Below, piece after piece: positions 44,069 to 54,754 of a stretch of 64,000 bases of DNA (position 1 is the first letter of the stretch; each line of letters opens with the position of its first letter). Under the pieces are notes generated by a model. That model worked only from the letters and a program-made list of their open reading frames with translations. It searched no databases and had not been told where the DNA came from. A program made the position numbers and the translations under genes. The DNA is taken from NCBI RefSeq assembly GCF_029407905.1, contig NC_073630.1:42061001-42125000 (forward strand). Direction: 5' to 3'. The DNA comes from Bubalus kerabau (lineage: Eukaryota; Chordata; Mammalia; Artiodactyla; Bovidae).

Positions 44069-44391
44069 TCAATTCTGGTTCTAGTGGCCTAGCTATTGAT
44101 ATCATCCAGTGATAAGCTGACAAAATACTTGGGACACAGACTACATCAGACTTTGTTTTAAAGTCTTCACACTCTTGGGCTGGAGTGTGGAGGACTGGAT
44201 CTATGGTAGATATGTAATTTAAAGTAGTGGACTCAGATGGAAGATATGCAGCAGTGAGTGCTTCAGATCATCTTTTTTCAGGATAAGCAGAACAAGAAAA
44301 AAAGTTCTGCTTCTGTCAAAGCATATCAGATATGCTTATGTTCTGGTTTAGAGATTAATTCAAGCATGCCTGGGGTCACCCTAGGAAAAGT
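44069..44391. other. unassigned sequence
   Basis: No gene or named repeat is seen between the BovB scrap and the next SINE. Confidence 0.4.
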
Positions 44392-44588
44392 GAAAGTGAA
44401 GTCGCTCAGTTGTGTCCGACTCTTTGCGACCCCATGGACACCAGGCTCCTCCGTCCATGGGATTTTCTAGGCAAGAGTACTGGAGTGGGTTGCCTTTTCC
44501 TTCTCCAGGGAACTTCCCAACCCAGCGATCGAACCCAGGTCTCCCACATTGTAGACAGACGCTTTACCGTCTGAGCCACCAGGGAAGT
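44392..44588 (-). mobile_element. Bov-tA SINE
   Basis: Antisense copy from GAAAGTGAAGTCGCTCAGTT to GAGCCACCAGGGAAG. Possible imperfect duplication CTAGGAAAAG / CTAGCAAAGA at its edges. Little diverged. Confidence 0.92.
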
Positions 44589-44641
44589 CTAGCAAAGACC
44601 ACCTTTATAAAGAAATTTTAACCAGATTATGTGCTTCTTCT

Positions 44642-44918
44642 CTGAGAAGGCAATGGCAACCTACTCCAGTCCTCTTGACTGGAAAATCCCATGGATGGAG
44701 GAGCCTGGTAGGCTGCAGTCCATGGGGTCGCTAGGAGTCGGACACGACTGATCGACTTCCCTTTCACTTTTCACTTTCATGCATTGGAGAAGGAAATGGC
44801 AACCCACTCCAGTGTTCTTGCCTGGAGAATCCCAGGGACGGGGGAGCCTGCTGGGCTGCCGTCTGTGGGGTCGCACAGAGTCGGACACGACTGAAGCGAC
44901 TTAGCAGCAGCAGCAGCA
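44642..44918 (+). mobile_element. Bov-A2 SINE, full length
   Basis: Two monomers with the ATGCATTGG linker and an AGC-repeat tail. The perfect 11-bp duplication GTGCTTCTTCT lies at 44631-44641 and 44919-44929. Few changes from the other Bov-A2 copies, so a young insertion. Confidence 0.95.
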
Positions 44919-44929
44919 GTGCTTCTTCT

Positions 44930-45329
44930 AGCTAAATGTTCTGTATCTTTCCTTCATTCCGTCCTTCTTTTGACATCAGGGTGATTTCATCACCTGTACT
45001 ATTTACCTAATCAGAATGTTGCCATCTTTGGTCTGATATCTAAAGGTACTTTATTCTTTGTTCTTAGCCCATGTTCTCATAAACTACAGATGCTTCACTC
45101 TGCCCTACAGCATCTAACTTTTGCTTTGTTTCTGATTTGACTTCCACAATTTACTCCAGCTCTGTTTTACAGACTAGCCAAGGGATGAGGGTGCAGCCTT
45201 TGTCCCAGGCAGAGCAGTTGAGAAGGCTGTAATTAGAAGGGAGTTATCTCTTCCACTGAATTAACAAACCAACAAACAAATGGCAAGAAACAGCCCAGTA
45301 AACTCACCAGAAGGACAAATACAAGTAGG
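44930..45329. other. unassigned sequence
   Basis: No gene or named repeat is seen. Confidence 0.42.
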
Positions 45330-45430
45330 GGTGGTATTTTTCATTAATTTATTTAATAAACAGTTATTGGCTCCCACAATTATTGGTGGGAATTGATATG
45401 CTGGTAGAATTGATAAGAAAGTTATGTCTC
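45330..45430 (-). mobile_element. L2 3'-end fragment
   Basis: ATTAATTTATTTAATAAACAG and TTATTGGCTCCCACAAT resemble the antisense L2 3' end; the rest is weak. Confidence 0.4.
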
Positions 45431-45479
45431 ATTAAGGATCTCAGAACTAGAGTGAGCAAACGACCACTGTGGCGGAGAT

Positions 45480-45845
45480 TGAGTAGATGTTCAGTGATCC
45501 CATTTCTGTTCCATGAAACTCAGGAAAACTATATATTTCAGCTTCCTAACTATAGCATGGGGACCATGTGACTAGTTCTGGCTAATGAAATGTTGACAGA
45601 TATATTAAAATATAGTTTTGTCTTTATAGTTCACATGTCTGATCATGTGATGATGTGATCACATGATCACATGGTGATGAACCCACATATTTGGAGATAC
45701 CTGGATCCCTGAGTCATTGATTAGAAGTGAGCTACCCAAGAGAGCCACCTAGCTTTTATTTGATTGTGACTTGAGTGAGGAAGGAAAACTTGCTGTGTTA
45801 AACCATTGGAATTTGGTTTATTTGTTACTGCAGCATATCTAATTA
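45480..45845 (+). mobile_element. MaLR-type LTR-like fragment
   Basis: GGGGACCATGTGACTAGTTC, TGGCTAATGAAATGTTG, later TTGCTGTGTTAAACCATTGG, AATTTGGTTTATTTGTTACT and GCAGCATATCTAATTA follow the 3' end of MLT1-like LTRs. It contains the 30-bp palindrome at 45644-45673, which the family does not explain. Confidence 0.42.
45644..45673. repeat. 30-bp near-perfect palindrome
   Basis: CATGTGATGATGTGA and its partner half pair at all but one symmetric position. The central ATGTGATCACAT (45653-45664) is perfect. Could extrude as a cruciform; no function known. Confidence 0.85.
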
Positions 45846-45961
45846 TAAAAAAATAGAATTGCTTAACATTGAAAAATTTCCCCAATATTATGCTGTCACC
45901 AGGAGATCACCTCTGTTATCATAGGGAATTACTGGATGCTTTTTATAGAAAGATAGTGTCA

Positions 45962-47607
45962 GATCAGATCAGTCACTCAGTCGTGTCTGACTCTTTGCGA
46001 CCCCATGAATCGCAGCATGCCAGGCCTCCCTGTCCATCACCAACTCCCGGAGTTCACTCAGACTCACGTCCATGGAGTCAGTGATGCCATCCAGCCATCT
46101 CATCCTTTGTCGTCCCCTTCTCCCCCTGCCCCCAATCCCTCCCAGCATCAGAGTCTTTTCCAATGAGTCAACTCTTCGCATGAGGTGGCCAAAGTACTGG
46201 AGTTTCAGCTTTAGCATCATTCCTTCCAAAGAAATCCCAGGGCCAATCTCCTTCAGAATGGACTGGTTGGATCTCCTTGCAGTCCAAGGGACTCTCAAGA
46301 GTCTTCTCCAACACCACAGTTCAAAAACATCAACTCTTTGGTGTTCAGCCTTCTTCACAGTCCAACTCTCACATCCATACATGACCACAGGAAAAACCAT
46401 AGCCTTGACTAGACGAACCTTTGTTGGCAAAGTAATGTCTCTGCTTTTCAATATGCTATCTAGGTTGGTCATAACTTTCCATCCAAGGAGTAAGAGTCTT
46501 TTAATTTCATGGCTGCAGTCACCATCTGTAGTGATTTTGGAGCCCAGAAAAATAAAGTCTGACACTGTTTCCACTGTTTCCCCATCTGTTTCCCATGAAG
46601 TGGTGGGACCGGATGCCATGATCTTCATTTTCTGAATGTTGAGCTTTAAGCCAACTTTTTCACTCTCCTCTTTCACTTTCATCAAGAGGCTTTTGAGTTC
46701 CTCTTCACTTTCTGCCATAAGGGTGGTGTCATCTGCATATCTGAGGTTATTGATATTTCTCCCTGCAATCTTGATTACAGCTTGTGTTTCTTCCAGTCCA
46801 GCGTTTCTCATGATGTACTCTGCATATAAGTTAAATAAACAGGGTGACAATATACAGCCTTGATGTACTCCTTTTCCTATTTGGAACCTGTCTGTTGTTC
46901 CATGTCCAGGTCTAACTGTTGCTTCCTGACCTGCATACAAATTTCTCAAGAGGCAGATCAGGTGGTCTGGTATTCCCATCTCTTTCAGAATTTTCCACAG
47001 TTTCTTGTGATCCACACAGTCAAAGGCTTTGGCATAGTCAATAAAGCAGAAATAGATGCTTTTCTGGAGCTCTCTTGCTTTTTCCATGATCCAGCGGATG
47101 TTGGCAATTTGATCTCTGGTTTCTCTGCCTTTTCTAAATCCAGCTTGAACATCAGGAAGTTCACAGTTCACATATTGCTGAAGCCTGGCTTGGAGAATTT
47201 TGAGCATTACTTTACTAGCGTGTGAGATGAGTGCAATTGTGTGGTAGTTTGAGCATTCTTTGGCATTGCCTTTCTTTGGGATTGGAATGAAAACTGACCT
47301 TTTCCAGTCCTGTGGCCACTGCTGAGTTTTCCAAATTTGCTGGCATATTGAGTGCAGCACTTTCACAGCATCATCTTTCAGGATTTGGAATAGCTCAACT
47401 GGAATTCCATCACCTCCACTAGTTTTGTTTGTAGTGATGCTTTCTAAGGCCCACTTGACTTCACATTCCAGGATGTCTGGCTCTAGGTCAGTGATCACAC
47501 CATCGTGATTATCTGGGTCATGAAGATCTTTTTTGTACAGTTCTTCTGTGTATTCTTGCCATCTCTTCTTAATATCTTCTGCTTCTGTTAGGTCCATACC
47601 ATTTCTG
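45962..47607 (-). mobile_element. BovB (RTE) LINE, 5'-truncated, best-preserved copy
   Basis: Antisense BovB with tail CAGATCAGATCAGTCACTC at the left edge and truncation at ACCATTTCTGATGAG at the right, in the sequence between the endonuclease and RT. It lacks 5' UTR and endonuclease. No clear target-site duplication. Uninterrupted by other elements, and its reading frame is intact to the natural stop. Likely among the youngest insertions here. Confidence 0.96.
45969..47597 (-). CDS. BovB retrotransposon reverse transcriptase, open 542-codon C-terminal ORF
   Basis: A continuous 542-codon frame from an internal methionine (MDLTEAEDIKKRW) to the normal BovB stop. It contains a complete RTE-clade RT domain: fingers with SNYHTIALISHASK (residues 117-130), motif A FCFIDYAKAFD with catalytic D187, motif B QGCILSPCLFN (246-256) and the Y-A-D-D box at 287-290. 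The C-terminal region carries WTVKK, ELWCWRRLLRVPW and an arginine-rich RGRRGRQRM. The upstream AP-endonuclease half is absent, so it lacks target nicking. The R normally before QGC is H (GVHQGC). A start here would be accidental. No promoter or splice signal is seen. I regard it as an open relic, possibly with residual polymerase activity if expressed. Confidence 0.75.
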   Translation of the reverse strand: MDLTEAEDIKKRWQEYTEELYKKDLHDPDNHDGVITDLEPDILECEVKWALESITTNKTSGGDGIPVELFQILKDDAVKVLHSICQQIWKTQQWPQDWKRSVFIPIPKKGNAKECSNYHTIALISHASKVMLKILQARLQQYVNCELPDVQAGFRKGRETRDQIANIRWIMEKARELQKSIYFCFIDYAKAFDCVDHKKLWKILKEMGIPDHLICLLRNLYAGQEATVRPGHGTTDRFQIGKGVHQGCILSPCLFNLYAEYIMRNAGLEETQAVIKIAGRNINNLRYADDTTLMAESEEELKSLLMKVKEESEKVGLKLNIQKMKIMASGPTTSWETDGETVETVSDFIFLGSKITTDGDCSHEIKRLLLLGWKVMTNLDSILKSRDITLPTKVRLVKAMVFPVVMYGCESWTVKKAEHQRVDVFELWCWRRLLRVPWTARRSNQSILKEIGPGISLEGMMLKLKLQYFGHLMRRVDSLEKTLMLGGIGGRGRRGRQRMRWLDGITDSMDVSLSELRELVMDREAWHAAIHGVAKSQTRLSD

Positions 47608-48079
47608 ATGAGTTTTAAAAGATTTGATTCCCTTTCATTTTCACCTTTACTTTTTGGATTTTCTCTTTATATAGCCAAATTCCTCTAATTGAAAAAGAAG
47701 AATTTTCAAAGTAGGAGAAGATTGCATGTGAATTAATGCTTGGCTTTGTTTCAGGAATGAATTCAGGGAGTCTAAAAGTCCATTTTAATTTAGAAGGAAA
47801 TTAGGTGATAATTATTACATAGAGACAAGGAACTGAAAAGGAACTGCATCAGATAGAGCATCTCTGGAAATTATATATGCTGTTTGGAGCTGGAGTAAAG
47901 TTGAGGTAGGGTTAAAATAACACCCTTTGCTTTGGAAATTTAAAAAAAATTTTCTGGGTCTTAAGTCCTTTCCTAAAGAAAGTATATATACAAGGAACAG
48001 TCTTAAGCATACTGGCAACTGGATCTGTTGGTTGGAACAGACTTCCTGTTGGATGGTGCAAGGTGAATGTAGTTTGAAT
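47608..48079. other. unassigned sequence
   Basis: No gene or named repeat is seen. Confidence 0.42.
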
Positions 48080-48230
48080 TATTTATTTTTTGAATATAAT
48101 AAGCACTTATATTCCAGGCATTATTCTAAGCACTTTATAAATATTAACTTACTTAATATTCATAAATACCCTATGAAGTACTTATTAGTATTATTCTCAT
48201 GTTACAGATGAGAAACCTGAAGAACCAACA
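48080..48230 (-). mobile_element. MIR SINE
   Basis: Antisense MIR: CAGGCATTATTCTAAGCAC, TTTATAAATATTAACTTAC, ATACCCTATGAAGTAC, TGTTACAGATGAGAAACCTG. Confidence 0.68.
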
Positions 48231-48510
48231 ACTACATTTACTGAGCTTATTAAATGCCAGGTGCTGTTCTACATTAACTATAACATCTTATGGAAAACCT
48301 AAATGAACTTTTTGGTCAATTCAATATATGTACGTCTTTTTAATGCTCAAAACCATATTGTCAGCAGGCACTACTAATGCTGTCACTGTACAAATGAGGA
48401 AACAAGAAGCAAAAGAGGAATAAGCAGGCAGTGTTTAGTAACATGCAGAGGCAGAAGCTTTGCTGGAATTCAGGCAGACTTGAGTCCAGACCCTGAGTAC
48501 TTGCTACTAT
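48231..48510 (-). mobile_element. second MIR-like SINE in tandem
   Basis: ACTGAGCTTATTAAATGCC, AGGTGCTGTTCTACATTAAC, ACAAATGAGGAAACAAGAAG and CAGGCAGACTTGAGTCCAG follow the MIR order a second time, on the same strand and directly after the first. Confidence 0.55.
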
Positions 48511-48689
48511 AACACATATCCTTTCAATAATTGGGGCACAGGATTTTTCTAGCTTTGGATGACAGAAAATTCCGTTGCCCTTGCCTCTTCTTCCTTTTGG
48601 GTTGGTTAGGTATGGGGGAGGGAATCTTGTCTATTTTCTTGGTCTAAAGTAGTTTTCTCTCTATTCTTACTCATTGTTCCCCTTGACAA

Positions 48690-49158
48690 TTCAGTTCAGT
48701 TCAGTTGCTCAGTCGTGTCTGATTCTTTGCGACCCCATGAATTGCAGCACGTTAGGCCTCCCTGTCCATCACCAACTCCCAGAGTTCACTCAAAGTTACA
48801 TCCTTTGAGTCCATGATGCCATCCAGCCATTTCATCTTCTGGCGTCCCCTTCTCCTTCTGCCCCCAATCCCTCCCAGCATCAGAGTCTTTTCCAATAAGT
48901 CAACTCTTCGCATGAGGTGGCCAAAGTACTGGAGTTTCAGCTTTAGCATCATTCCTTCCAAAGAACACCCAGGGCCAATCTCCTTCAGAATGGACTGGTT
49001 GGATCTCCTTACAGTCCAAGGGACTCTCAAGAGTCTTCTCCAACACCACAGTTCAAAAGCATCAATTCTTTGGCACTCAGCTTTCTTCACAGTCCAACTC
49101 TCACATCCATACATGACCACTGGAAAAACCACAGCCTTGACTAGACGGATCTTTGTTG
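48690..49158 (-). mobile_element. BovB LINE, 3' end
   Basis: Tail TTCAGTTCAGTTCAGTTGC at left; truncated at GATCTTTGTTG at right (PTKVRLVKA region). The remaining C-terminal ORF is open for 126 codons (48752-49132). No clear duplication. Confidence 0.94.
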
Positions 49159-50242
49159 AATTTACTGGATTATAATTACAAGTTCAACAGAGAAGCCAAC
49201 TTTTTCAGTGAAGGCATTTTTGTTTCCTTAAATTATAACAACTGATTTCCTTTTTTCACTGGAAATATAACATTGAGAAATTATAAACAATATATTCTTA
49301 TGAATGCTTTACTGGAACAAACTTTTAATGGCAACATGATACCTTTTGCATTGTTGTCTTGTTTTCTGTGTTTTAGCTCTAGCCACAGGAGACAACTTTA
49401 AACAGGTGGCACTGTGTAGTAAACATCTAATAATACATGCAGAATAGAAGACTCTGATGATGACTTTTAACCTTGAGATAAGAAAATATTAGAAGCATTA
49501 TGCACTTATTAAAATTAAATTATTGCAGAGGGGACATTCATTATGCTGCAGTACAGTGAATACTTTTTTTCCTTAGAAATTAACTAATTGTGTAGATCAA
49601 TTTGGGGGTTAATTTTAACACATTTTCTTTTTAGGATTTAATAAGAATTTTTTTAATATACATAACCTCATCACATATGATAATTGCCTAAAATAAACTA
49701 AAGTCAGCAGCAGAACAACACATACAATGAAAACAATTCAAAACATAGCTTACTTTTAAAGAAAACTTGTAGAAACATCTATGGATCCATTACTCTCATT
49801 ATAACTCTGAATAATTCATTCAGCCTGTCCCAGTCTGGTTTTTATTCCATAAAAAGGAGGAAATAATACCCATTTAACAAAGATTAGATGGAATTATTTA
49901 TATGAAAATGTTATCACAATGAATGACAAAGAGCTGTATTCAACTTCCCTCATTCCCTCCTTCTTTCTTTCTTCCCATTCCCCCTATTTTTCCCCTTTTT
50001 CTTTTCTTCTCTGTGCCTTCAAGAAGTCTTCATGGAACACTGAACAAGAAGGGGAAGAAAAAGAGAGGAGGATAAAGTGAAATGAGGCTTGTTTAGATAA
50101 GACTGGAATTATATCGGGAAATGGACTTCTTAAATGTTGATGCCCCTTAGCTGTTTTAGCGCCAGGAGGAAGAGTGACGAATCTTACAGAGGAAGCATCA
50201 CACTGCTCAGGATTCTGTGCAATGCTAGATTTATCCTCCACT
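49159..50242. other. unassigned sequence with a pyrimidine tract
   Basis: About 49945-50015 is almost all C and T (CCTCCTTCTTTCTTTCTTCC and so on). No gene and no named repeat. Confidence 0.45.
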
Positions 50243-50368
50243 GAAGGAAATGGCACCCCACTCCAGTACTCTTGCCTGGAAAAATCCCATGGACTGAGGA
50301 GCCTGGTGGGCTACAGTCCATGGGGTTGCAAAGAGTCGGACATGACTGAGCGACTTCACTTTCACTTA
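50243..50368 (+). mobile_element. 5'-truncated Bov-A monomer
   Basis: GAAGGAAATGGCACCCCACTC to GCGACTTCACTTTCACTTA: one BovB-related monomer with no tRNA-like head. No clear duplication. Confidence 0.87.
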
Positions 50369-50771
50369 GACTTCCAGCAGGAAGTAACTTTACTTGGTAA
50401 AAAATATTAAAGCATCCTTCTTCTAACCATAGCAGGTATACTAATATTAATGATGCCAGAAGGTAAAAAAGATTGAAATAATGTAGCTAACTAAGATTAT
50501 TGAAGTAGAATATTGATCCAAAAGCCATTTTTGTTAATAACTAAAGCAGATGATCAGCAGTAGGTAGTACATATTAGAGGTGGCAAATCCTTCCCCAGAA
50601 ATAGTTTAATGAAGACTCACTCAGACCTCAGAGACTACTTTTAATAAGCACATAATCAAAATCATGGACTTTCTGTCATCAATAATAAGTAAAGGAAAGT
50701 GTGGGCACCCTGGCAAATGACAATATGGCCAAAAAGATTGATCCTGGACCAGAACTGTTGCCTTAGCCCCT
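50369..50771. other. unassigned sequence
   Basis: No gene or named repeat is seen. Confidence 0.42.
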
Positions 50772-51529
50772 ATGTTGTTGTTGTTCAGTTGCTAAGTCAC
50801 ATCTGACTCTTTGCAACCCTGTGAACTGTGGCATGCTAGGCTCAGGGTTTGCTCAAACTCATGTCCATTGAGTTGGTGATGCTATCTAACCATCTCATCC
50901 TCTGCTGCCCCCTTCCTCTTTTGCCTTCATCTTTCCCAGCATCAGGGTCTTCCAGTGAGTTAGCTCTTCACACCAGGTGGCCAAAGTACTGGGGCTTTAG
51001 CTTTAGCATCAATCCTTCCAATGAATATTCAGGGTTGATTTCCTTTAGGATGGACTGGTTGGATCTCCTTGCTGTCCAAGGGACCCTCAAGAGTCTTCTC
51101 CAGCATCACAACTCAAAAGCATCAATTCTTCAACATTCAGGCTACTTTATGGTCCAATTCTCACATCCGTACATGACTACTGGAAAAATCATAGCTTTGA
51201 CTATACAGACCTTTGTTGGCAAAGTGATGTCTCTGCTTTTGAATAAGCTCTCTAGATCTGTCATGGCTTTTCTTCCAAGGAGCAAGTGTCTTTTAATTTC
51301 ATGGCTGCAGTCACCATTTACAGTGATTTTGGAGCCCAAGAAAATAAAGTCTGTCACTGCTTCTACTTTTCTCCCATCGATTTGCCATGCAGTGATGGGA
51401 CTGCATGCCATGATCTTTGTTTTTTGAATGTTGAGTTTTAAGCCAGATTTTTCACTCTCCTTTTTTACTCTCATCAAGAGGCTCTTTAGTTCCTCTTCAC
51501 TTTCTGCCATTAGAGTGGCATCATCTGCA
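50772..51529 (-). mobile_element. BovB LINE, older variant 3' end
   Basis: The 3' end reads GTTGTTGTTGTTCAGTTGC where the other copies have the repeated TTCAG tail. Truncated at right exactly in the active-site codons (GCATCATCTGCAG). A 122-codon frame remains open (51142-51510). Diverged from the other BovB copies and with a small gap near 50850, so an older subfamily is likely. Confidence 0.92.
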
Positions 51530-51549
51530 GGGACTTGATCCTACCTAGT

Positions 51550-51785
51550 TTAACAGTGTCACTCTGGTAGCTGTGTTGAGAATAGATTGAGGACATCAAG
51601 CTTGAAACAGGGAAATCACTAAGTAGACTGGCCCAATGATTTGGATTGGTGATGATGGTGATTTGAACCAGCAGTGGAGATGGTTAAAATGGATTCATAT
51701 GAAGGTAAAACTGGAAAAAATTTCCAACCCTTCACATATAGTTTGAAAGAGAAGTACAGAAGTCAAGGATGACTGTCTTTATCCA
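51550..51785 (-). mobile_element. L2 LINE fragment
   Basis: GTGTCACTCTGGTAGCTGTG, TTGAGAATAGATTGAGGAC, GGTGATGATGGTGATTTGAA, CAAGGATGACTG match antisense L2 ORF2 in order. Confidence 0.58.
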
Positions 51786-52474
51786 CATTTGTATGTGTGT
51801 TTATAGCTTACCACTTACCTAACTACTATACATCCTTTGTGAATAAATGTATGTAATAATACATTTGTATATACTGTGGGGCTGCACTGAGCTTACTCTT
51901 AATTCAATTGTGTTTGGAAAAATAAAGAAACTGTGTAGAATAATATTTTGTATATATATATATATTAAACCATTGCTGTTCACATACACACATTACATTG
52001 TTGGGTTAAATACACAAAACAATCTAAAATATGCTTTAGGGATAATTTAAGAGATTTATCAAGCATAATTTTTATTACATGCAATTTTAAACTTTCAAAG
52101 TGATCTTAGAATTCTACTCCTGACAAAGTGCCTTTTGTTTGGAACCGAGTGGCTCCTCCTTGATCTTAGCATTCACAGTTCTGGTGCCAGGACTTAGCAT
52201 GTAGTTGAGCAGCATTTCTGTGAGTATTCTGTCTTCATGGGGCTTGCTTAGCCCCTGCGTGTGTGCTGCAGAGCAGAGTTGGGATGGAAGGTTAATATAC
52301 AAGAAGACTAAGGATCTGCCTTCAAGAAGAGGAGTCTAGGCATGCCTTCTGAGGTTTTTGCTAGGCCCAATACAGGGTTCTGTGTCATTTTTACTTATTA
52401 GCATTTTGTAATAAAATTGAGTTTCACTGTTTCTGCAGTTGTCTTCTTAAAATCTCTGTCTTTCTCTAGTGTTG
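51786..52474. other. unassigned sequence with a (TA)n run
   Basis: A short (TA)7 run lies at 51951-51965. No gene or named repeat otherwise. Confidence 0.45.
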
Positions 52475-53205
52475 GTTCTCTGTTGCTGCCACAACAGTTT
52501 ACCATATATGTGCTTAATGGCTTAAGATAACACAAATTTATTATCTTAAAGTTTATTGGCCAGAATTCCATCACCAGTCTCACTGCCCTACCGTGAAGGT
52601 GCTGCCTGGCCTTCTTGTTTTTCTGGAGGTTCTAGGGGACAACCTGTTTCTTTACTCATTCAAGTTGTGGGCATAATCTTATTCCTTGCAGTGATACAAC
52701 TGAGATCCTGTTTTTTGCTGGCTGTTACTGAGGGTGGTTCCCAGCTTTTAGAAGCTACCACATTCCTTGGCTTGTGGCTTCTTCCTCTCTTTTCAAAGCC
52801 AGCAAGAACAGCTCAGTCCTTTTCACACCACATCTCTCCAACCCAGTGTGGAAAGGTTCTCTACTCTTAAGGACTTGTGTGACTACATAGTGTGTGCTGT
52901 GCGTGTTCAGTCACTTTCATCATGTCAACTCTGTGAACCCTATGGACTGTAGCCTGCTAGTTTTCTCTGTCCATGGGATTCTCCAGGCAAGAATATGGGA
53001 TTGGGTCCCTGTGCCTCCTATTACCTACCTGGATAATGCAGAAAAATCTTACCTTTTTAGTACAGCTGATATGCAACAATAGTTCCATCTGCAACTAAAT
53101 AGATAAAAGCATTCAACATAATTTTGCCATGTAATATAACATATCACAAATTTGGGAACTAGGATATGGACATCTTAGGGGGCTGTTATTCTTCCTACCA
53201 CATGT
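52475..53205 (-). mobile_element. MaLR-type LTR (MLT1-like) split by a SINE
   Basis: Antisense LTR: GTTGCTGCCACAACAGTTTA, GATAACACAAATTTATTATC, GAGGTTCTAGGGGACAAC, TTCCTTGGCTTGTGGCTTC, TTTTCAAAGCCAGCAAGAAC, then after the Bov-tA, TTGCCATGTAATATAACATA, GATATGGACATCTTAGGG and TGTTATTCTTCCTACCACA. Both LTR ends are visible. No internal coding region. Confidence 0.72.
52893..53007 (-). mobile_element. truncated Bov-A monomer inside the LTR
   Basis: GTTCAGTCACTTTCATCATG, TGGACTGTAGCCTGC, CCATGGGATTCTCCAGGC and AAGAATATGGGATTGGGT are an antisense monomer without the tRNA-like head. Confidence 0.85.
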
Positions 53206-53885
53206 GCGTGCACTCACACACCTACACACAACTGCCTCAGTTGTTTTTTACCTCTTTCTCACTTAACTATTAAAATTATTAATTTCATAAACCAAACTTT
53301 AATTTCAAATATGGATGAAACTCTTAACCAGGAGTTGTTAAGGTGAATTCCTGCTTTGGTCCATTCTTGATTTCCCTTGATTATTTTTCTGGATTGATAT
53401 CATTGTAGTTTACTTAGGCTTTTCTTGAACTGGCCACTAGTTATATCAGAATTACATCTATTGTAAAAAATCTGAATTGTCTTCTCTCTCTGGTGTTATA
53501 GTTTTGAGGGTATAAAATAAATTTTAGGTTAAGTGGCATCTCAAATCATATTAAAAACATAAACATTGTAAAGGTGCTTCCTGGCTCCTGCTGGCAAATG
53601 TTCTTCCAAGTTTATGGTGAATTGAGATTTTGCTTTTCAAACTATTGCATAGCTATTTTCATGTTCACTTTGATCACATCTCTTCCCTGTTCAGAGCTCT
53701 TAATTGATGTTGAATTGCAAATTGCATTCTGTCTACTGACTGAGTTAAATGTTTACTCAATTGCTTAGAGGTAAGAAATGTTTCTTTGAAGTGCTCAGAC
53801 TCTAAAAATCTTTGGCCAATACCCGCTGTATTTTAAAAGTCTATATGTTATGCTTGATATTCATGTTCACGCAAGAAAAATAAAA
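53206..53885. other. mostly unassigned sequence
   Basis: About 53650-53720 (ACTTTGATCACATCTCTTCC, CTGTTCAGAGCTCTTAATTG) may be a small sense L2 piece. No gene is seen. Confidence 0.38.
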
Positions 53886-54082
53886 TAAAGGTGGCTCATA
53901 TGGTAAAGAATCTACTTTCATTGCAAGAGACATGGGTTTGATCCCAGGGTCCAGAAGATCCCCTGAAGGGTATGGCTACCCACTCTAGTATTCTGGCCTA
54001 GAGAATTCCATAGACAGAGGAGCCTGGTGGGTTACAATCCATGGGGACACAAAAGGTTGGGCACAACTGAACAGCTAACACT
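53886..54082 (+). mobile_element. Bov-tA SINE
   Basis: Head AAGGTGGCTCATATGGTAAAG, body GGGTCCAGAAGATCCCC, end AAAGGTTGGGCACAACTGAAC. Moderately diverged; no clear duplication. Confidence 0.9.
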
Positions 54083-54255
54083 TCTACATTCGTACTTTTC
54101 ACCAGGTGCCGTGCGTTTTGTAGGCACTTTGTTAAATTCCGGTAACATCCCTATAGAAGTATGGGCCGTTGTCAATTCTCTTTTACCGACAAGGAAATAA
54201 ATACAAGCAGGTGAAGTAACTTGTCCAAGATCAAACAATTGTGAAGTGTCAGCCC
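54083..54255 (-). mobile_element. MIR SINE
   Basis: CCAGGTGCCGTGCGTTTTGT, TTTTACCGACAAGGAAATAA, GGTGAAGTAACTTGTCCAAG, ATCAAACAATTGTGAAGTG. Confidence 0.62.
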
Positions 54256-54754
54256 TGAAACTTTAGCCCAACTATTAAGCTATAAATGCCCCATGAAATT
54301 TACTCCCTTTTAAAGTGGCTATTTTACTATTAGTATGAGGGCATATGTGGATCAAATATTACTATTGCTTTCCTGACAGGAAATTGAGTACTGTAGCTGC
54401 CCTAGTCAAATGTCTAATAGTCATAATTGCATAACTATCCTTCCATTTCCTCCTTCTATAAAAGCTGTATTATGGCAGGTAACCAATATTTATAGATCAT
54501 TATAGCCTATACTTTTTGTTTCAGCTAATAGGATTTATTGTTTTCACCTGCTAGACACATTTTAGAGTGTCTACTATGGTTGATTAGGGAAAAATGCTTC
54601 TCTATTTCCTCCTCAAAATTAAGGATGGCTCTGGGGAATATTTAGGAAAATATATAAATTGAATGTGGAAGACCGGCCTTTTTATACTCAGAGGAATCAT
54701 CAGTGCCACATTCTAGTGTTAGAAACGTAGAATACATTTATGTGGAACCAATAT
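54256..54754. other. unassigned sequence
   Basis: No gene or named repeat is seen. Confidence 0.42.
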
